Below are positions 26,102 to 35,763 of a stretch of 64,000 nucleotides of DNA, piece by piece. Position numbers and translations under genes: made by a program. The notes beneath the pieces are model-generated. The model did not search any database. It saw only the letters and a list, made by a program, of their open reading frames with translations, and was not told the origin of the DNA. The DNA comes from Paenibacillus ferrarius (lineage in GTDB: Bacteria; Bacillota; Bacilli; Paenibacillales; NBRC-103111). Location of the stretch: positions 144,759 to 208,758 of the forward strand of contig NZ_MBTG01000010.1 in assembly GCF_002027705.1 (NCBI RefSeq). Direction: 5' to 3'. How positions within the stretch are numbered: position 1 is the first letter of the stretch; each line of letters starts with the position of its first letter.

Positions 26102-27820
26102 ATGGCCATGTGGCAATGGTATAAACGGAGGGCAAGACGAAGTTCCCTTAACCAGCAGCAGCTTGGAAAGTTTCCGCCTAAGGCGATTCCTGTCAATGAG
26201 ATGATGGAGAAAAAAGAAAATGCACAAATCAGTCCGCATGTTGAAGCGACGATTGCATTCGTAGAGCAAGTTCTTGGCGACAATGATGATTTCGTCATGC
26301 GCAAGTTTCACATTTTTGGCCAGTACTCGGCAGTCGTTATGTATTTTGAAGATTTGATTGATAAGCAGTATTTGAACGAGCATATCCTAAAACCGTTAAT
26401 GCCAACTTCGTCGCAAAACGAAGGCCATGCGAATAGCATTCCGTTGAAGGAAGTTTTATTAAACGATACCCTTTACGCCTGCGAAGGCAGGACGGAAGGA
26501 CGGTTAACGGAGGTCGTTCAGGCCATTGTGCAGGGTGAAACGGTTCTCTTGGTGGAGGGGCTGGAGGAAGCCTTCCATTTCAACACTCGCCATGTGGATA
26601 AGCGATCCATTACACAGCCGGAAACTGAGCAAGTTATCCGCGGAGCACGGGAAGGCTTTATTGAGTTATTGGGTACGAATCTTTCCCTGCTGCGCTATCG
26701 ACTGCCAACGCCGGATCTGCGGGTGAAAACGATTCGGATAGGACGTGTGACCAAGTCCAAAGTGGCTGTTTGTTACTTGGACGGTATTGTGAACCCGGAG
26801 CTGGTTGAGGAAGTGTTTAACCGATTATCCTTGATTGATATTGACGGGATTATTGATATTGGCTATCTGGAGCAATTTATTGAAGACAACCATCTCTCTC
26901 CTTTTCCGCAAATTCAAAATACAGAACGACCGGATAAGGCGGTCGCCAATCTCTTGGAAGGCAGGGTCATCCTGTTGGTAGATGGCTCGCCATTTGCATT
27001 GATCCTACCGACAGTGTTCAGTCAGTTCTACCAGACGGTGGAGGATTATTCGGAACGGTTTCTCCTAGTTAGCTTTATTCGATTAGCACGACTGGTTGCT
27101 CTTATTTTCTCTTTGATATTCCCTTCCTTGTATGTGGCGTTAATTTCGTTCAATCCGGAGCTTATCCCGACGGAATTCGCGGTGGCGGTATCGGGGGGGA
27201 GAGCTGGGGTACCGTTTCCTTCTGTCATCGAAGTGCTCGTTATGGAAATTTCTATGGAAGTGTTGAGGGAAGCGACTTTGCGTCTGCCTCAGCAGGTCGG
27301 CGGAGCGCTCTCCATTGTGGGGGTGCTGGTGATCGGACAAGCTGCGGTTGCGGCAGGCTTCATCAGTCCGATTACGGTCGTTATCATCGCTTTAACAACG
27401 ATTGGCTCCTTCGCCACACCGGCCTACAACGCGGCTCTCGCATTACGGATGCTCCGTTTTCCGCTTGTCATTATAGCAGGCATCTTTGGCTTGTACGGGG
27501 TGATGATCGGTTTAATTCTAATCGCCAACCATATGCTCTCGCTACGATCATTTGGTGTCCCCTATTTAAGCCCCATTGTCCCTGGGAATTTCGAGGGCAT
27601 GAAAGATACAATCGCTCGGTTTCCGCTCTGGTCGATGCCCAAGAGGCCGGTACTTTTGCATACGCCGAATAAAACCCGCTTGGGTATGGATGTTGAGGCA
27701 TTCAAGGAAGCGCCTAATAATACCTTAGATCCATTGAAAGTAGGGAATACAAGGAGGGGGAAGACAGATGGAGCAAGCTCGCCAAGTAACGTTGATTCAA
27801 GCGGCGATCATACTGATTAG
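26102..27820 (+). CDS. Spore germinant receptor A subunit (GerA family)
   Basis: A 572-residue GerAA/GerKA-type protein. A soluble N-terminal part (about 1-290) carries the family signature VANLLEGRVILLVDGSPFALILPT; four to five membrane helices follow, and a hydrophilic tail ends the chain. The A, B and C subunits together form the receptor and ion channel in the spore inner membrane that triggers germination. TAGGAGG stands about 10 bases before the ATG. The next gene begins 53 bp before this one ends. Such operons are transcribed by sigma-G in the forespore. Confidence 0.93.
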   Translation: MAMWQWYKRRARRSSLNQQQLGKFPPKAIPVNEMMEKKENAQISPHVEATIAFVEQVLGDNDDFVMRKFHIFGQYSAVVMYFEDLIDKQYLNEHILKPLMPTSSQNEGHANSIPLKEVLLNDTLYACEGRTEGRLTEVVQAIVQGETVLLVEGLEEAFHFNTRHVDKRSITQPETEQVIRGAREGFIELLGTNLSLLRYRLPTPDLRVKTIRIGRVTKSKVAVCYLDGIVNPELVEEVFNRLSLIDIDGIIDIGYLEQFIEDNHLSPFPQIQNTERPDKAVANLLEGRVILLVDGSPFALILPTVFSQFYQTVEDYSERFLLVSFIRLARLVALIFSLIFPSLYVALISFNPELIPTEFAVAVSGGRAGVPFPSVIEVLVMEISMEVLREATLRLPQQVGGALSIVGVLVIGQAAVAAGFISPITVVIIALTTIGSFATPAYNAALALRMLRFPLVIIAGIFGLYGVMIGLILIANHMLSLRSFGVPYLSPIVPGNFEGMKDTIARFPLWSMPKRPVLLHTPNKTRLGMDVEAFKEAPNNTLDPLKVGNTRRGKTDGASSPSNVDSSGDHTD

Positions 27821-28889
27821 TACCATTGTAGGCGTAGGCGTGCTAGCTCTCTCGCTCTTTGCTGTCAAAGCTGCCGATTCAGCCGCTCCGCTCGTTACGG
27901 TGATGGGGATCATCATCGCTTTCTTTGGGCTTTGGTTAATTACCCTGCTGGGTATGCGTTATCCGAATCAATCCATTATTGAATATAGCGAAGCTTTGAT
28001 CGGTAAGTGGGCGGCTTGTCTATTCAGCATTTTAATAATCGTCTTCTTTGGCATAATCACGGCGCTGGCATCACGCGAGTTCGGTGAGGTCGTTGTGACG
28101 TCGGTATTAACCAAAACACCGCTGGAAGTGACTGTTATTGTCATGCTTTTGTTAGCTGCCCTTTCGTCCCGTGCGAACATGACGACCTTTACCTATTTTC
28201 ATCACTTTTATTTTCCAGTGATTGTGTTTCCTCTCGTATTGATCGTTGTTTTATCGCTTAAAAACGCGCAAATGGTCTATTTATTTCCAGTGTGGGGCAA
28301 TGAACCTAGTGGGATATTCGGGGGAACGCTGACAATGGCTTCCTTGTTCCAGGGATCTTTCGTCATGACCATCGTGATTCCTGCAATGCGCCGACCGGAA
28401 AGAGCCAAGATATCGAGCTTCGTCGGCATGTTGATTGCGGGAGGACTTTATTTGCTTATCGTCGTTGCGACGGTAGGCGTGTTCGGGGCGGAAGAGGTCA
28501 AAAATTTGGTTTGGCCAACCTTGGAATTAGCCAAAACGACGTCGCTGCCTGCTAATATTTTGGAGAGGTTGGATGGAGCTTTTCTGGCTGTTTGGGTTAC
28601 AGCGGTGTTTACTACTTTGCTCTCCTCTTATTATTTGGCTATTCGTTTTCTAACCCAACTATTGCGCTTGCGCGATCACAAGATGTTTTCTTTTTTCCTG
28701 CTTCCTTTCATCTATGTCATTGCCATGTTTCCACAGAATCTACTCGACATGTATGCGTTTATTCAAATCGTCGGTCGTTGGGGCTTGCTCTTCACGGTCG
28801 CATACCCGTTTGGTTTGCTAGTAATAGCCCTGATTCGACAGAAAAGTAAGGGGAGCCGGGGTGATCAAGTTGTGGCTGAGTCGGATTAA
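27768..28889 (+). CDS. Spore germinant receptor B subunit (GerAB/ArcD-like, APC family)
   Basis: A 373-residue integral membrane protein with ten hydrophobic segments of the amino-acid permease fold, the GerAB type. It starts QVTLIQAAIILISTIVGVGVL, which is typical of the family and forms the germinant-binding pocket. AAGGAGGGG precedes the ATG inside the end of the A gene, so the subunits are coupled. The ligand cannot be told from the sequence. Confidence 0.93.
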   Translation: MEQARQVTLIQAAIILISTIVGVGVLALSLFAVKAADSAAPLVTVMGIIIAFFGLWLITLLGMRYPNQSIIEYSEALIGKWAACLFSILIIVFFGIITALASREFGEVVVTSVLTKTPLEVTVIVMLLLAALSSRANMTTFTYFHHFYFPVIVFPLVLIVVLSLKNAQMVYLFPVWGNEPSGIFGGTLTMASLFQGSFVMTIVIPAMRRPERAKISSFVGMLIAGGLYLLIVVATVGVFGAEEVKNLVWPTLELAKTTSLPANILERLDGAFLAVWVTAVFTTLLSSYYLAIRFLTQLLRLRDHKMFSFFLLPFIYVIAMFPQNLLDMYAFIQIVGRWGLLFTVAYPFGLLVIALIRQKSKGSRGDQVVAESD

Positions 28890-30087
28890 ACGGCTTCTCG
28901 TGTTCCTGCTGCTCGTACCTACGCTTACAGGATGCTGGGATCGTTTGGAAATCGAATATCGTGCTGTTGTTCTTGCCATTGCCATTGATGAGGTTACATC
29001 CGAAGACAAGAATGAGAGCCGCAATGCCACTCAAATCATAAAGAATAATGGGAGCTCCAAAAAACCATTAATAAAAATGACTGTGCAAATTGCTGTACCT
29101 GGACGTATTCCCTTAGGGCCAGGAGGAACAAGCGAAAGCACAGCCGGACAAAAGCCGGTTTGGGTGCTCAGCAGCTTTGGCACTACGATTGACGACTCGC
29201 TCATGAATCTTCAGCAGCAGCTGGCCGATCGATTATTTTTTGGGCATTTGAGGGTCATCGTAGTCTCAGAAGCGCTCGCGAGGAAGGGGATTCAGAACGA
29301 AAAAGATTTCTTTCGACGTCAGCCTCAAGTCAGAAGAACGGTTTGGATGGTTGTTTCCAAAGGGAAAGCGTCAGAGTTCATGCATGCTACTCCGCAATTA
29401 GAACGTGTTCCGTCCTTATATCTGCTCGCCACTTTGGACCATGCGACTGAAATGGGGATGCTTCCTAATTATTTCCTGGGGGTTTTTTATAGTGCCAGCT
29501 CTGCCAAAGGACAAGAAGGGGTGCTTCCTTACCTTGATCTGAAAAAAGCATCAAATATTGAAATTGCCGGTTTGGCTTATTTCAAAGGCGATAAAATGAA
29601 AGGAACGACTACGCCTTTGGAAATCGGTCATTTTCTGGCGATGAAACAGATCAATCCTGGCGGTTACAGTGTGATGGAGCAGTTTCCCGGTTCGGACACG
29701 TCTATTTTCTTTCAATCCACACACCGCAAAGCGAAAATAACGACATCGATTCAAGATGGCAAAGTTCATGCCACGGTTGTGTGCTTAATTGAAGGGGATT
29801 TGCGTGAGAAATCAAATGAAAATTTAACCATTTCCAAAGAAACGCTGAAACAATTAGAACAAAAAATTGAAAAAGACGGAAAAGTCAGCTTTGAAAAATT
29901 GATTCAACAAACGCAAAGCGATGGCAGTGACATTTTTGGTTTCGGTGAGAATGTGCGCGCTTTCCAGCCGGCTTATTGGAACAGAGAAATTAAAAGCAAG
30001 GAAAAATGGGAAGACATGTACAAAGACATAGCCGTTGACGTTAAATTACACATTAAAATTCGGCGTATTGGTACCAAAACCAAATAG
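28861..30087 (+). CDS. Spore germinant receptor C subunit (GerAC lipoprotein)
   Basis: A 408-residue lipoprotein with the lipobox LTGC (Cys25) directly followed by WDRLEIEYRAVVLAIAID, as in GerAC/GerKC. The three-domain GerC body fills the rest. The start is GTG at 28861, overlapping the B gene by 29 bp. It completes an A-B-C receptor. Confidence 0.93.
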   Translation: MIKLWLSRIKRLLVFLLLVPTLTGCWDRLEIEYRAVVLAIAIDEVTSEDKNESRNATQIIKNNGSSKKPLIKMTVQIAVPGRIPLGPGGTSESTAGQKPVWVLSSFGTTIDDSLMNLQQQLADRLFFGHLRVIVVSEALARKGIQNEKDFFRRQPQVRRTVWMVVSKGKASEFMHATPQLERVPSLYLLATLDHATEMGMLPNYFLGVFYSASSAKGQEGVLPYLDLKKASNIEIAGLAYFKGDKMKGTTTPLEIGHFLAMKQINPGGYSVMEQFPGSDTSIFFQSTHRKAKITTSIQDGKVHATVVCLIEGDLREKSNENLTISKETLKQLEQKIEKDGKVSFEKLIQQTQSDGSDIFGFGENVRAFQPAYWNREIKSKEKWEDMYKDIAVDVKLHIKIRRIGTKTK

Positions 30088-30113
30088 CGCAACTAGAGAG
30101 GAGGGGAGCATCG

Positions 30114-30314
30114 ATGATTACTTTTAACTATTATACGATTATGCTGCTGCTGCTCTCCGGAATTCTGGTTTTGTGTTTCGACGTGAAAATCTATGTGAAA
30201 GAGAATATGAGCAAAGAAAAAAAAGGCGCGCTTTTTGTAGGATGGCTTAATATAACGTTGTCTGGCTTGTCATTAATCGGATATTTCATTTATGACAAAT
30301 GGTTCTGGAAGTGA
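30114..30314 (+). CDS. Small two-helix membrane protein of the ger operon
   Basis: Sixty-six residues with two membrane helices (TIMLLLLSGILVLCF and LNITLSGLSLIGYFIY) joined by a charged loop. It lies 26 bp after the C subunit behind GAGGAGGGG, so it belongs to the operon. Small two-helix D proteins are known beside some Ger receptors in Bacillus megaterium and relatives and modulate their activity. A similar role here is an inference from position and topology. Confidence 0.7.
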   Translation: MITFNYYTIMLLLLSGILVLCFDVKIYVKENMSKEKKGALFVGWLNITLSGLSLIGYFIYDKWFWK

Positions 30315-30422
30315 AGTTTGTCTCCACGATTTGTGCGCGATTTCTAAAGTTTATTGCTCGATTCTAGTATACTAATGCACCTGCCCATTCCTTATACTTG
30401 AAGCAACAGGGAGGTGTACGGT

Positions 30423-31373
30423 ATGAAGTCAACTGAGCTCCACATACCTAACGTACAAGTAAAGACAGTCAAGAAAATAAAAAGATGGGAAACCCCGTAT
30501 ATCGGTTATTTGTTTATGGCGCCTTGGTTGATCGGATTGTTTGTTTTCATCTTATGGCCAATGGGATTATCGCTATATTATTCCTTCACCAACTTCTCTT
30601 TGCTGGCGAAACCGACATGGATCGGCGCAGAGAACTACTCGCAGATTATCATTGATGATGACAAGTTCCTTCAGTCCTTGAAAGTCACACTGCAATTCGT
30701 AGTTTTCTCCGTGCCGCTGAAGCTGATCTTCGCTTTGCTGGTTGCGATGCTGCTGCGCAAAGAAATAAAGGGCATGTCCTTCTATCGCACGTTTATTTAT
30801 TTTCCTTCTTTGATCGGAACAAGCATCGCGGTTTCCATCTTGTGGCGGCAAATTTTCGGACAGGACGGCTTCATTAATCATTTGTTAAGTTATTTCCACA
30901 TAGCTGGAAAATCGTGGATCGGCGATCCAAGCTCGTCGCTGGGAACCTTGATTATTTTGGCCGTATGGCAGTTCGGCTCGACGATGGTCATTTTTTTGGC
31001 GGGTTTGAAACAGATCCCGAATGATCTCTATGAAGCTTCAAGCGTTGACGGAGCCTCGAAGTTCAGACAGTTTATTTCGATTACACTGCCGATGCTTTCG
31101 CCTATTCTGTTATTCAATCTCGTCCTGGCAACGATCCAGTCGTTTCAAATGTTTACACAAGCATTCATTATTACCAAAGGCGGTCCGGCCAATTCCACCT
31201 ACATGTATGCTTTGTACTTATATGAACGAGCTTTTGATCAATTGCAAATGGGCTATGCTTCAGCGCTGGCTTGGGTATTGTTAATTGTTATCGGCGTGGC
31301 AACAGCACTTATTTTCGTTTCATCCAAATATTGGGTGTTCTATGAATCGGAAACAGGGGGGAAACAGAAGTGA
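30423..31373 (+). CDS. Sugar ABC transporter permease (MalF/UgpA type)
   Basis: A 316-residue permease with six helices. The EAA loop reads YEASSVDGASKFRQFISITLPMLSP (about residue 200), the contact site for the ATPase. The ATG at 30423 follows GGGAGGTG. It is the first gene of an import operon and overlaps the second permease by 4 bp. No ATPase gene is nearby; Firmicute sugar systems of this type often share MsmX. Confidence 0.93.
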   Translation: MKSTELHIPNVQVKTVKKIKRWETPYIGYLFMAPWLIGLFVFILWPMGLSLYYSFTNFSLLAKPTWIGAENYSQIIIDDDKFLQSLKVTLQFVVFSVPLKLIFALLVAMLLRKEIKGMSFYRTFIYFPSLIGTSIAVSILWRQIFGQDGFINHLLSYFHIAGKSWIGDPSSSLGTLIILAVWQFGSTMVIFLAGLKQIPNDLYEASSVDGASKFRQFISITLPMLSPILLFNLVLATIQSFQMFTQAFIITKGGPANSTYMYALYLYERAFDQLQMGYASALAWVLLIVIGVATALIFVSSKYWVFYESETGGKQK

Positions 31374-32209
31374 TCAGAAAAATATCCGGCAGACAGATAA
31401 GCATTCTTCTCTTCAGCCTAATTATGATCTATCCGGTCTTGTGGTGGGTTGGGGCTTCTCTGAAGGATGACAGTGAATTGACGCTTCCCGGGCTATTTCC
31501 CGAACATCCAGTTCTCAGTAATTTCACACAAGGCTGGAGCGCCATTCCGAAGTTTTCATTTACCCATTTTTATGCGAATACCTTCGAACTGGTTATCATT
31601 TTGATCGTGTTGTCGTTGGTTTCTTGCAGTTTAACGGCGTTTGCCCTTGCGCGTTTGGATTTTCCCATGCGTAAATTGTGGCTGGGCATTCTTCTGGTCA
31701 CGATGATGCTGCCTGGGCAGGTCACATTAATTCCGCAATACACGATGTTCCATTCCATGAACATGATCAACACGTATTTGCCTTTCATCATTCCTCATCT
31801 GCTGGCAGGCGGCATTGGCGGTTCGTTCTTCGTTTATTTGCTCGTCCAATTCATGCGGGGAATTCCAAGAGAGCTGGATGAGTCGGCCAAAATGGATGGC
31901 TGCAGTTGGTTTGGCATATACTTCCGCATCATGCTTCCCTTAATTCGTCCGGCCTTGGTGACGACCGCGCTTTACTGTTTCTTGTGGAATTGGGACGATT
32001 TCTTCGGCCATTTGATTTATATCAATTCAGTAAGCAAATATACGGTGGGATTAGCCATTAAACTGTTTGTTGACACCCAATCCGGTGACGGATCTTGGGG
32101 ACAGCTGCTTGCCATGTCGTTAATTTCAATCGTGCCTTCCACGATTTTCTTTTTCGCTGTGCAAAAACAATTTGTTGAAGGCATTGCCGCAGGTGCACTC
32201 AAAGGTTAA
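31370..32209 (+). CDS. Sugar ABC transporter permease (MalG/UgpE type)
   Basis: A 279-residue partner permease with six helices and the EAA loop ELDESAKMDGCSWFGIYFRI followed by MLPLIRPAL. The GTG start overlaps the stop of the first permease, with a G-rich site before it. Together with the lipoprotein encoded at 35764 it should import an oligosaccharide, probably a breakdown product of a plant or microbial polysaccharide. Confidence 0.92.
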   Translation: MIRKISGRQISILLFSLIMIYPVLWWVGASLKDDSELTLPGLFPEHPVLSNFTQGWSAIPKFSFTHFYANTFELVIILIVLSLVSCSLTAFALARLDFPMRKLWLGILLVTMMLPGQVTLIPQYTMFHSMNMINTYLPFIIPHLLAGGIGGSFFVYLLVQFMRGIPRELDESAKMDGCSWFGIYFRIMLPLIRPALVTTALYCFLWNWDDFFGHLIYINSVSKYTVGLAIKLFVDTQSGDGSWGQLLAMSLISIVPSTIFFFAVQKQFVEGIAAGALKG

Positions 32210-32217
32210 TATTAAAA

Positions 32218-32240
32218 GGCTGCAGAGATGTAGCTTTTTT
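32218..32240 (+). terminator. Weak hairpin with T run between permease and kinase genes
   Basis: GGCTGCA and TGTAGCT form a short stem with a G-T pair, followed by TTTTTT. It could partly end transcription and lower kinase levels relative to the permeases. This is a low-confidence call. Confidence 0.4.
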
Positions 32241-32261
32241 CTTCTTTCAGGAGGTGCGCGT

Positions 32262-33995
32262 TTGACGAAAAATCCGTTCAAAAAGTCCAGCATTGATTGG
32301 CTGTTGTTTGGCGGCTTTGCAGTCCTCATTTTCATCCTGGTCACGATTATGACCTGGTTTAATTCCAGCTTCACCACGAAGGAGAACGTCCAAAGCGTCT
32401 CATTTTACCAGCAAAAACTGTTGAATCGCATGGGGGACGAGCTGAACAACCAGATCAAATTTATTGAGCAAACGGCTTCAACCGCTTCGTTAAATAATGA
32501 TTTGCAGCAGTTTCTATTCTCTCAGCAGGAAGATGTTATTCGGTTTCAGGATATGCGCAATACGTTCTCGAACATCGTGTATACCTCGTCATTTATTAAA
32601 TCAATCTCGATATATATCGAAGATCCGAAGCTGGTAACAGACATTTACAGCCCCGTGCAAATCTTTGATTTGGAGAGCTTGAAAAAGGAATCATGGTATC
32701 CTCTGATTGAAAACAAGCCGCAAGCCTGGATTCCGGAACATCCGGTGCAAAGCTATCTGAAAAATAAAATGCAAATGATCAGTTATACGAAGAAAATTGT
32801 CTCGGATTCTGGGCAGTACTACGGGATTATGATGCTGAATACAAGTGCGGCGGGTATTCAGAAAACGATGACCAATGAATCCGAGGACATCAGCCGGCTG
32901 TTGATTGATCATGAAGGACGACTCATCACGTCGATTGGCAGTCGGAGCGAGTCCTTTTATGCGAATCATTACAAGAAATTTGCCGAAGAGCTGAACCGTG
33001 AAACCGGCTATCAGCGGATCCAGCTGCACAGCGATAAGGACCAGCTCATGGTTTGGTCTAATTTTGAGAATTCAGATTGGTCGATTATTGAGCTAACACC
33101 CTGGGAACGCGTAACGGAGAGCAGTATCAAAAGTGTGAAAGTATCCTTATCTATCGGCTGCATTGCCATTGCTTTGGCTTTGGTCATCGCGCTTTTATTA
33201 TCGCGAGGCTTTACAAAACCTTTGCGATTATTAATCAAAAGAATGAATCAGTTTTCTTTGGAGGAGCCTGCGGTTCAGCTGCCTTCCGACTATAGCAACG
33301 AGTTTGGCTCTTTATTTCAGGGGTATACGAACCTTCAGGAACGGATTGGTGAGCTTTATTCGTCCCTAGAGCAGCAGTATAAGCTGCGTCAAGAAGTCGA
33401 AGTAAAGGCGCTGCAAGCGATGATCAACCCCCACTTTCTGTACAACACGCTGGATCAAATTAATTGGATGGCTATTCAGGCTGACCAGTCTGATATAAGC
33501 AAAGCGATATCGCTGCTGGGTCGAATGTTCCGAATTGGGCTGTCCAATGGGGAGAGCTTGATTCGCATTTCCGAAGAAATTGTGTATACAGAGTGCTACT
33601 TGACCATTCAGCAAATCCGTTGGGGTGACAACCTGGAAGTAGAGTTTGAATTGAATTCCGTATGCACAGACTATTATGTGCCGAAATTAACCCTTCAGCC
33701 ATTCATCGAGAATGCGATTATACATGGATTTAACGGAAGACGATCAGGTCGTATATGCATTAGTTTGCACAAGGATGAGTGTGACCTTTGGATACGAATT
33801 GTGGATAACGGTCGCGGCTTGCAAGAGGGCTGGGATCAAACGGCTGCCAGAACCGCTGGGGGTTACGGGATCAAAAATGTGAAGGAACGAATCACCGCGT
33901 TATATGGGGCTCCTTACGGAATAGAGATGTCTACCGTGCCCGAAGGAGGGACGCAAGTCGTCATTCGGTTGCCCATAATAGAAAGCATTGCATGA
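32262..33995 (+). CDS. Sensor histidine kinase (YesM-like, His_kinase + HATPase_c)
   Basis: A 577-residue membrane sensor. TM1 is near residue 20, an extracellular dCache-like sensor spans about residues 40-285, TM2 lies near 290-310, a HAMP domain follows, then the phosphoacceptor segment MINPHFLYNTLDQINWMAI (His about 390) and an ATPase domain with DNGRGL and GGYGIKNVKERI. The TTG at 32262 follows AGGAGGTG; frames reaching farther upstream would start inside the permease gene. It should sense a sugar outside the cell and phosphorylate the YesN-like partner encoded 15 bp downstream. Confidence 0.9.
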   Translation: MTKNPFKKSSIDWLLFGGFAVLIFILVTIMTWFNSSFTTKENVQSVSFYQQKLLNRMGDELNNQIKFIEQTASTASLNNDLQQFLFSQQEDVIRFQDMRNTFSNIVYTSSFIKSISIYIEDPKLVTDIYSPVQIFDLESLKKESWYPLIENKPQAWIPEHPVQSYLKNKMQMISYTKKIVSDSGQYYGIMMLNTSAAGIQKTMTNESEDISRLLIDHEGRLITSIGSRSESFYANHYKKFAEELNRETGYQRIQLHSDKDQLMVWSNFENSDWSIIELTPWERVTESSIKSVKVSLSIGCIAIALALVIALLLSRGFTKPLRLLIKRMNQFSLEEPAVQLPSDYSNEFGSLFQGYTNLQERIGELYSSLEQQYKLRQEVEVKALQAMINPHFLYNTLDQINWMAIQADQSDISKAISLLGRMFRIGLSNGESLIRISEEIVYTECYLTIQQIRWGDNLEVEFELNSVCTDYYVPKLTLQPFIENAIIHGFNGRRSGRICISLHKDECDLWIRIVDNGRGLQEGWDQTAARTAGGYGIKNVKERITALYGAPYGIEMSTVPEGGTQVVIRLPIIESIA

Positions 33996-34010
33996 CAGGA
34001 GGACAAGAAG

Positions 34011-35666
34011 ATGTGGAGACTGGTTGTTGTGGACGATGACTTTCATATCCTGCAAGGCTTCAAGAAAGCGATCATGTGGGAAAAGTTCGGCATTGAGTGG
34101 GTTGGAGAAGCGGAGAATGGACAGGACGGGTATGAGCTTATTGCCCGAGAGAAGCCGGATATTGTTCTTACTGATATCTATATGCCGCAGCTGAATGGTT
34201 TGGACATGATTGATAGATTGCGCGCAGAAGGCATAGAAGCGAAGTATATCGTGCTCAGCGGGTACTCGGATTTCGAATATGCACGGAAGGCGCTGCGCCT
34301 GAACGTCTCTGATTATTTGAGCAAGCCGATCACCCTGGACGACTTGAAACAGGTGCTGGGCAAAGTATTAGATGAATTAAATGAAGAGGTGGAGAACCGT
34401 CAAGAATTGACAACGCTTTCCCAGAAAATTTCCATGTATGAGCCTTTTGTCCAGAAACAATGGCTGCGTGCGCTGATTTCCGGTTCAACGGACCCGGTTA
34501 TATTTGCACAACTGCCGGATGCTTTTGAAGATTGGGATCAGCAGCGGCACTTTGTTATGGCTGTGGAGCTGCTGAGGACGCCAAGAATCAGAAACGCCAG
34601 TCTGCAGGATTGGCATTTATTTCGATTCGGCATTGGCAATATTATCAATGAGCTGCTCGCACAGCATTGGCCGGAATCCCAATGCATAGAAATTCAAAGC
34701 AGTCACATCATGATTGTGCTTCATGAACCGGAGGCGGTGCCTGAACATACCTCCGTTGATCAAATCGCGGCGCTTGGTCACGAAATCGTACGCTGTATGG
34801 ACACCTATCTGAAGCTTCAGGTGCGCATTGGCATTGGCGGCTCCAGGCTATCTTGGAGAGAAATCTCCAGCTCAGCAGAGGAAGCGTTCCAGGTTCTTGC
34901 GACGGAGGGGAGTTTGTCAGAATCCGTAAAGTTCTTTAGCGTTATTGAACAGAAGCGTACGGAAGGCCGCTTGAATCTGGAACAATTAGAGACGGGGCCT
35001 GTTAAGTTTTTTCAAATATTAGCCGATTCTTTGCGTTATATGCAGCTGGATCAAGGCCGCCAAACCGCGAAAGACTTCTTTCGCCAATTTGACAATGTTC
35101 ACGTCGATGATGGGTATGTCCGCAATTTGGGCATGCAGCTGTGGGCGGTACTTGGCTATGCGCTGAACGATCTGGATGACTTCATTCAGGATATGTATAT
35201 GAAGATCGACATCCAGAAGGAAATGGAGAATATGTATCGCACGCAGCAGCTGGAAGAATGGCTGCTGGGCAAGCTGGATCAGCTATATGGCAATCGTTCT
35301 ACGAACGAGAATCCTCGCCATAAGGAAGCAGTGGAATTCATGATTCAGTATATCCATGAGCATTATGCCGAGGATATTACACTGGAGACGTTGGCTAATA
35401 AAATTTTCATTTCACGGAATTATTTGAATAAAATTTTCAAAAAAACAACAGGCGAGACGTTCATGAACTACTTGATTCGTGTGCGAATGGAGAAAGCGGA
35501 ACTGCTGCTGCTCCAAGGCAAATGGATGATTTACGAAGTAGCCGAGCAGGTGGGATATTCAATTCCTTCTTATTTCAGCACTGTGTTCAAGAAGTATACA
35601 GGCAAAAATCCGAGCGATTTAATGAAAGATAGAGAGGTTGTTTCGGACGATGTGTGCGATATCTAA
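34011..35666 (+). CDS. YesN-like response regulator with AraC-type DNA-binding domain
   Basis: A 551-residue regulator. The receiver domain has the acidic pair VDDD near residue 6, the phosphorylated Asp in VLTDIYMP (about residue 55) and KPIT near 104. A long middle region follows, then two AraC helix-turn-helix units (about residues 445-540) with the signature VAEQVGYSIPSYFSTVFKKYTG. AGGAGG precedes the ATG. It probably activates the flanking transporter and binding-protein genes. Confidence 0.92.
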   Translation: MWRLVVVDDDFHILQGFKKAIMWEKFGIEWVGEAENGQDGYELIAREKPDIVLTDIYMPQLNGLDMIDRLRAEGIEAKYIVLSGYSDFEYARKALRLNVSDYLSKPITLDDLKQVLGKVLDELNEEVENRQELTTLSQKISMYEPFVQKQWLRALISGSTDPVIFAQLPDAFEDWDQQRHFVMAVELLRTPRIRNASLQDWHLFRFGIGNIINELLAQHWPESQCIEIQSSHIMIVLHEPEAVPEHTSVDQIAALGHEIVRCMDTYLKLQVRIGIGGSRLSWREISSSAEEAFQVLATEGSLSESVKFFSVIEQKRTEGRLNLEQLETGPVKFFQILADSLRYMQLDQGRQTAKDFFRQFDNVHVDDGYVRNLGMQLWAVLGYALNDLDDFIQDMYMKIDIQKEMENMYRTQQLEEWLLGKLDQLYGNRSTNENPRHKEAVEFMIQYIHEHYAEDITLETLANKIFISRNYLNKIFKKTTGETFMNYLIRVRMEKAELLLLQGKWMIYEVAEQVGYSIPSYFSTVFKKYTGKNPSDLMKDREVVSDDVCDI

Positions 35667-35763
35667 CTAGAATGATTCATTTGTTATATATAAGTTCGCT
35701 TGTAACCGCTTTATACTTTGAGAGGTAAGAACTTTATTTCAAACGAAGAAAAGAGGGGTTTCA

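Noticed and set aside
35702..35715. TGTAACCGCTTTAT before the binding-protein gene as a cre site
   Set aside because: The last two fixed positions (CA) do not match. Without binding data it is too weak to annotate.
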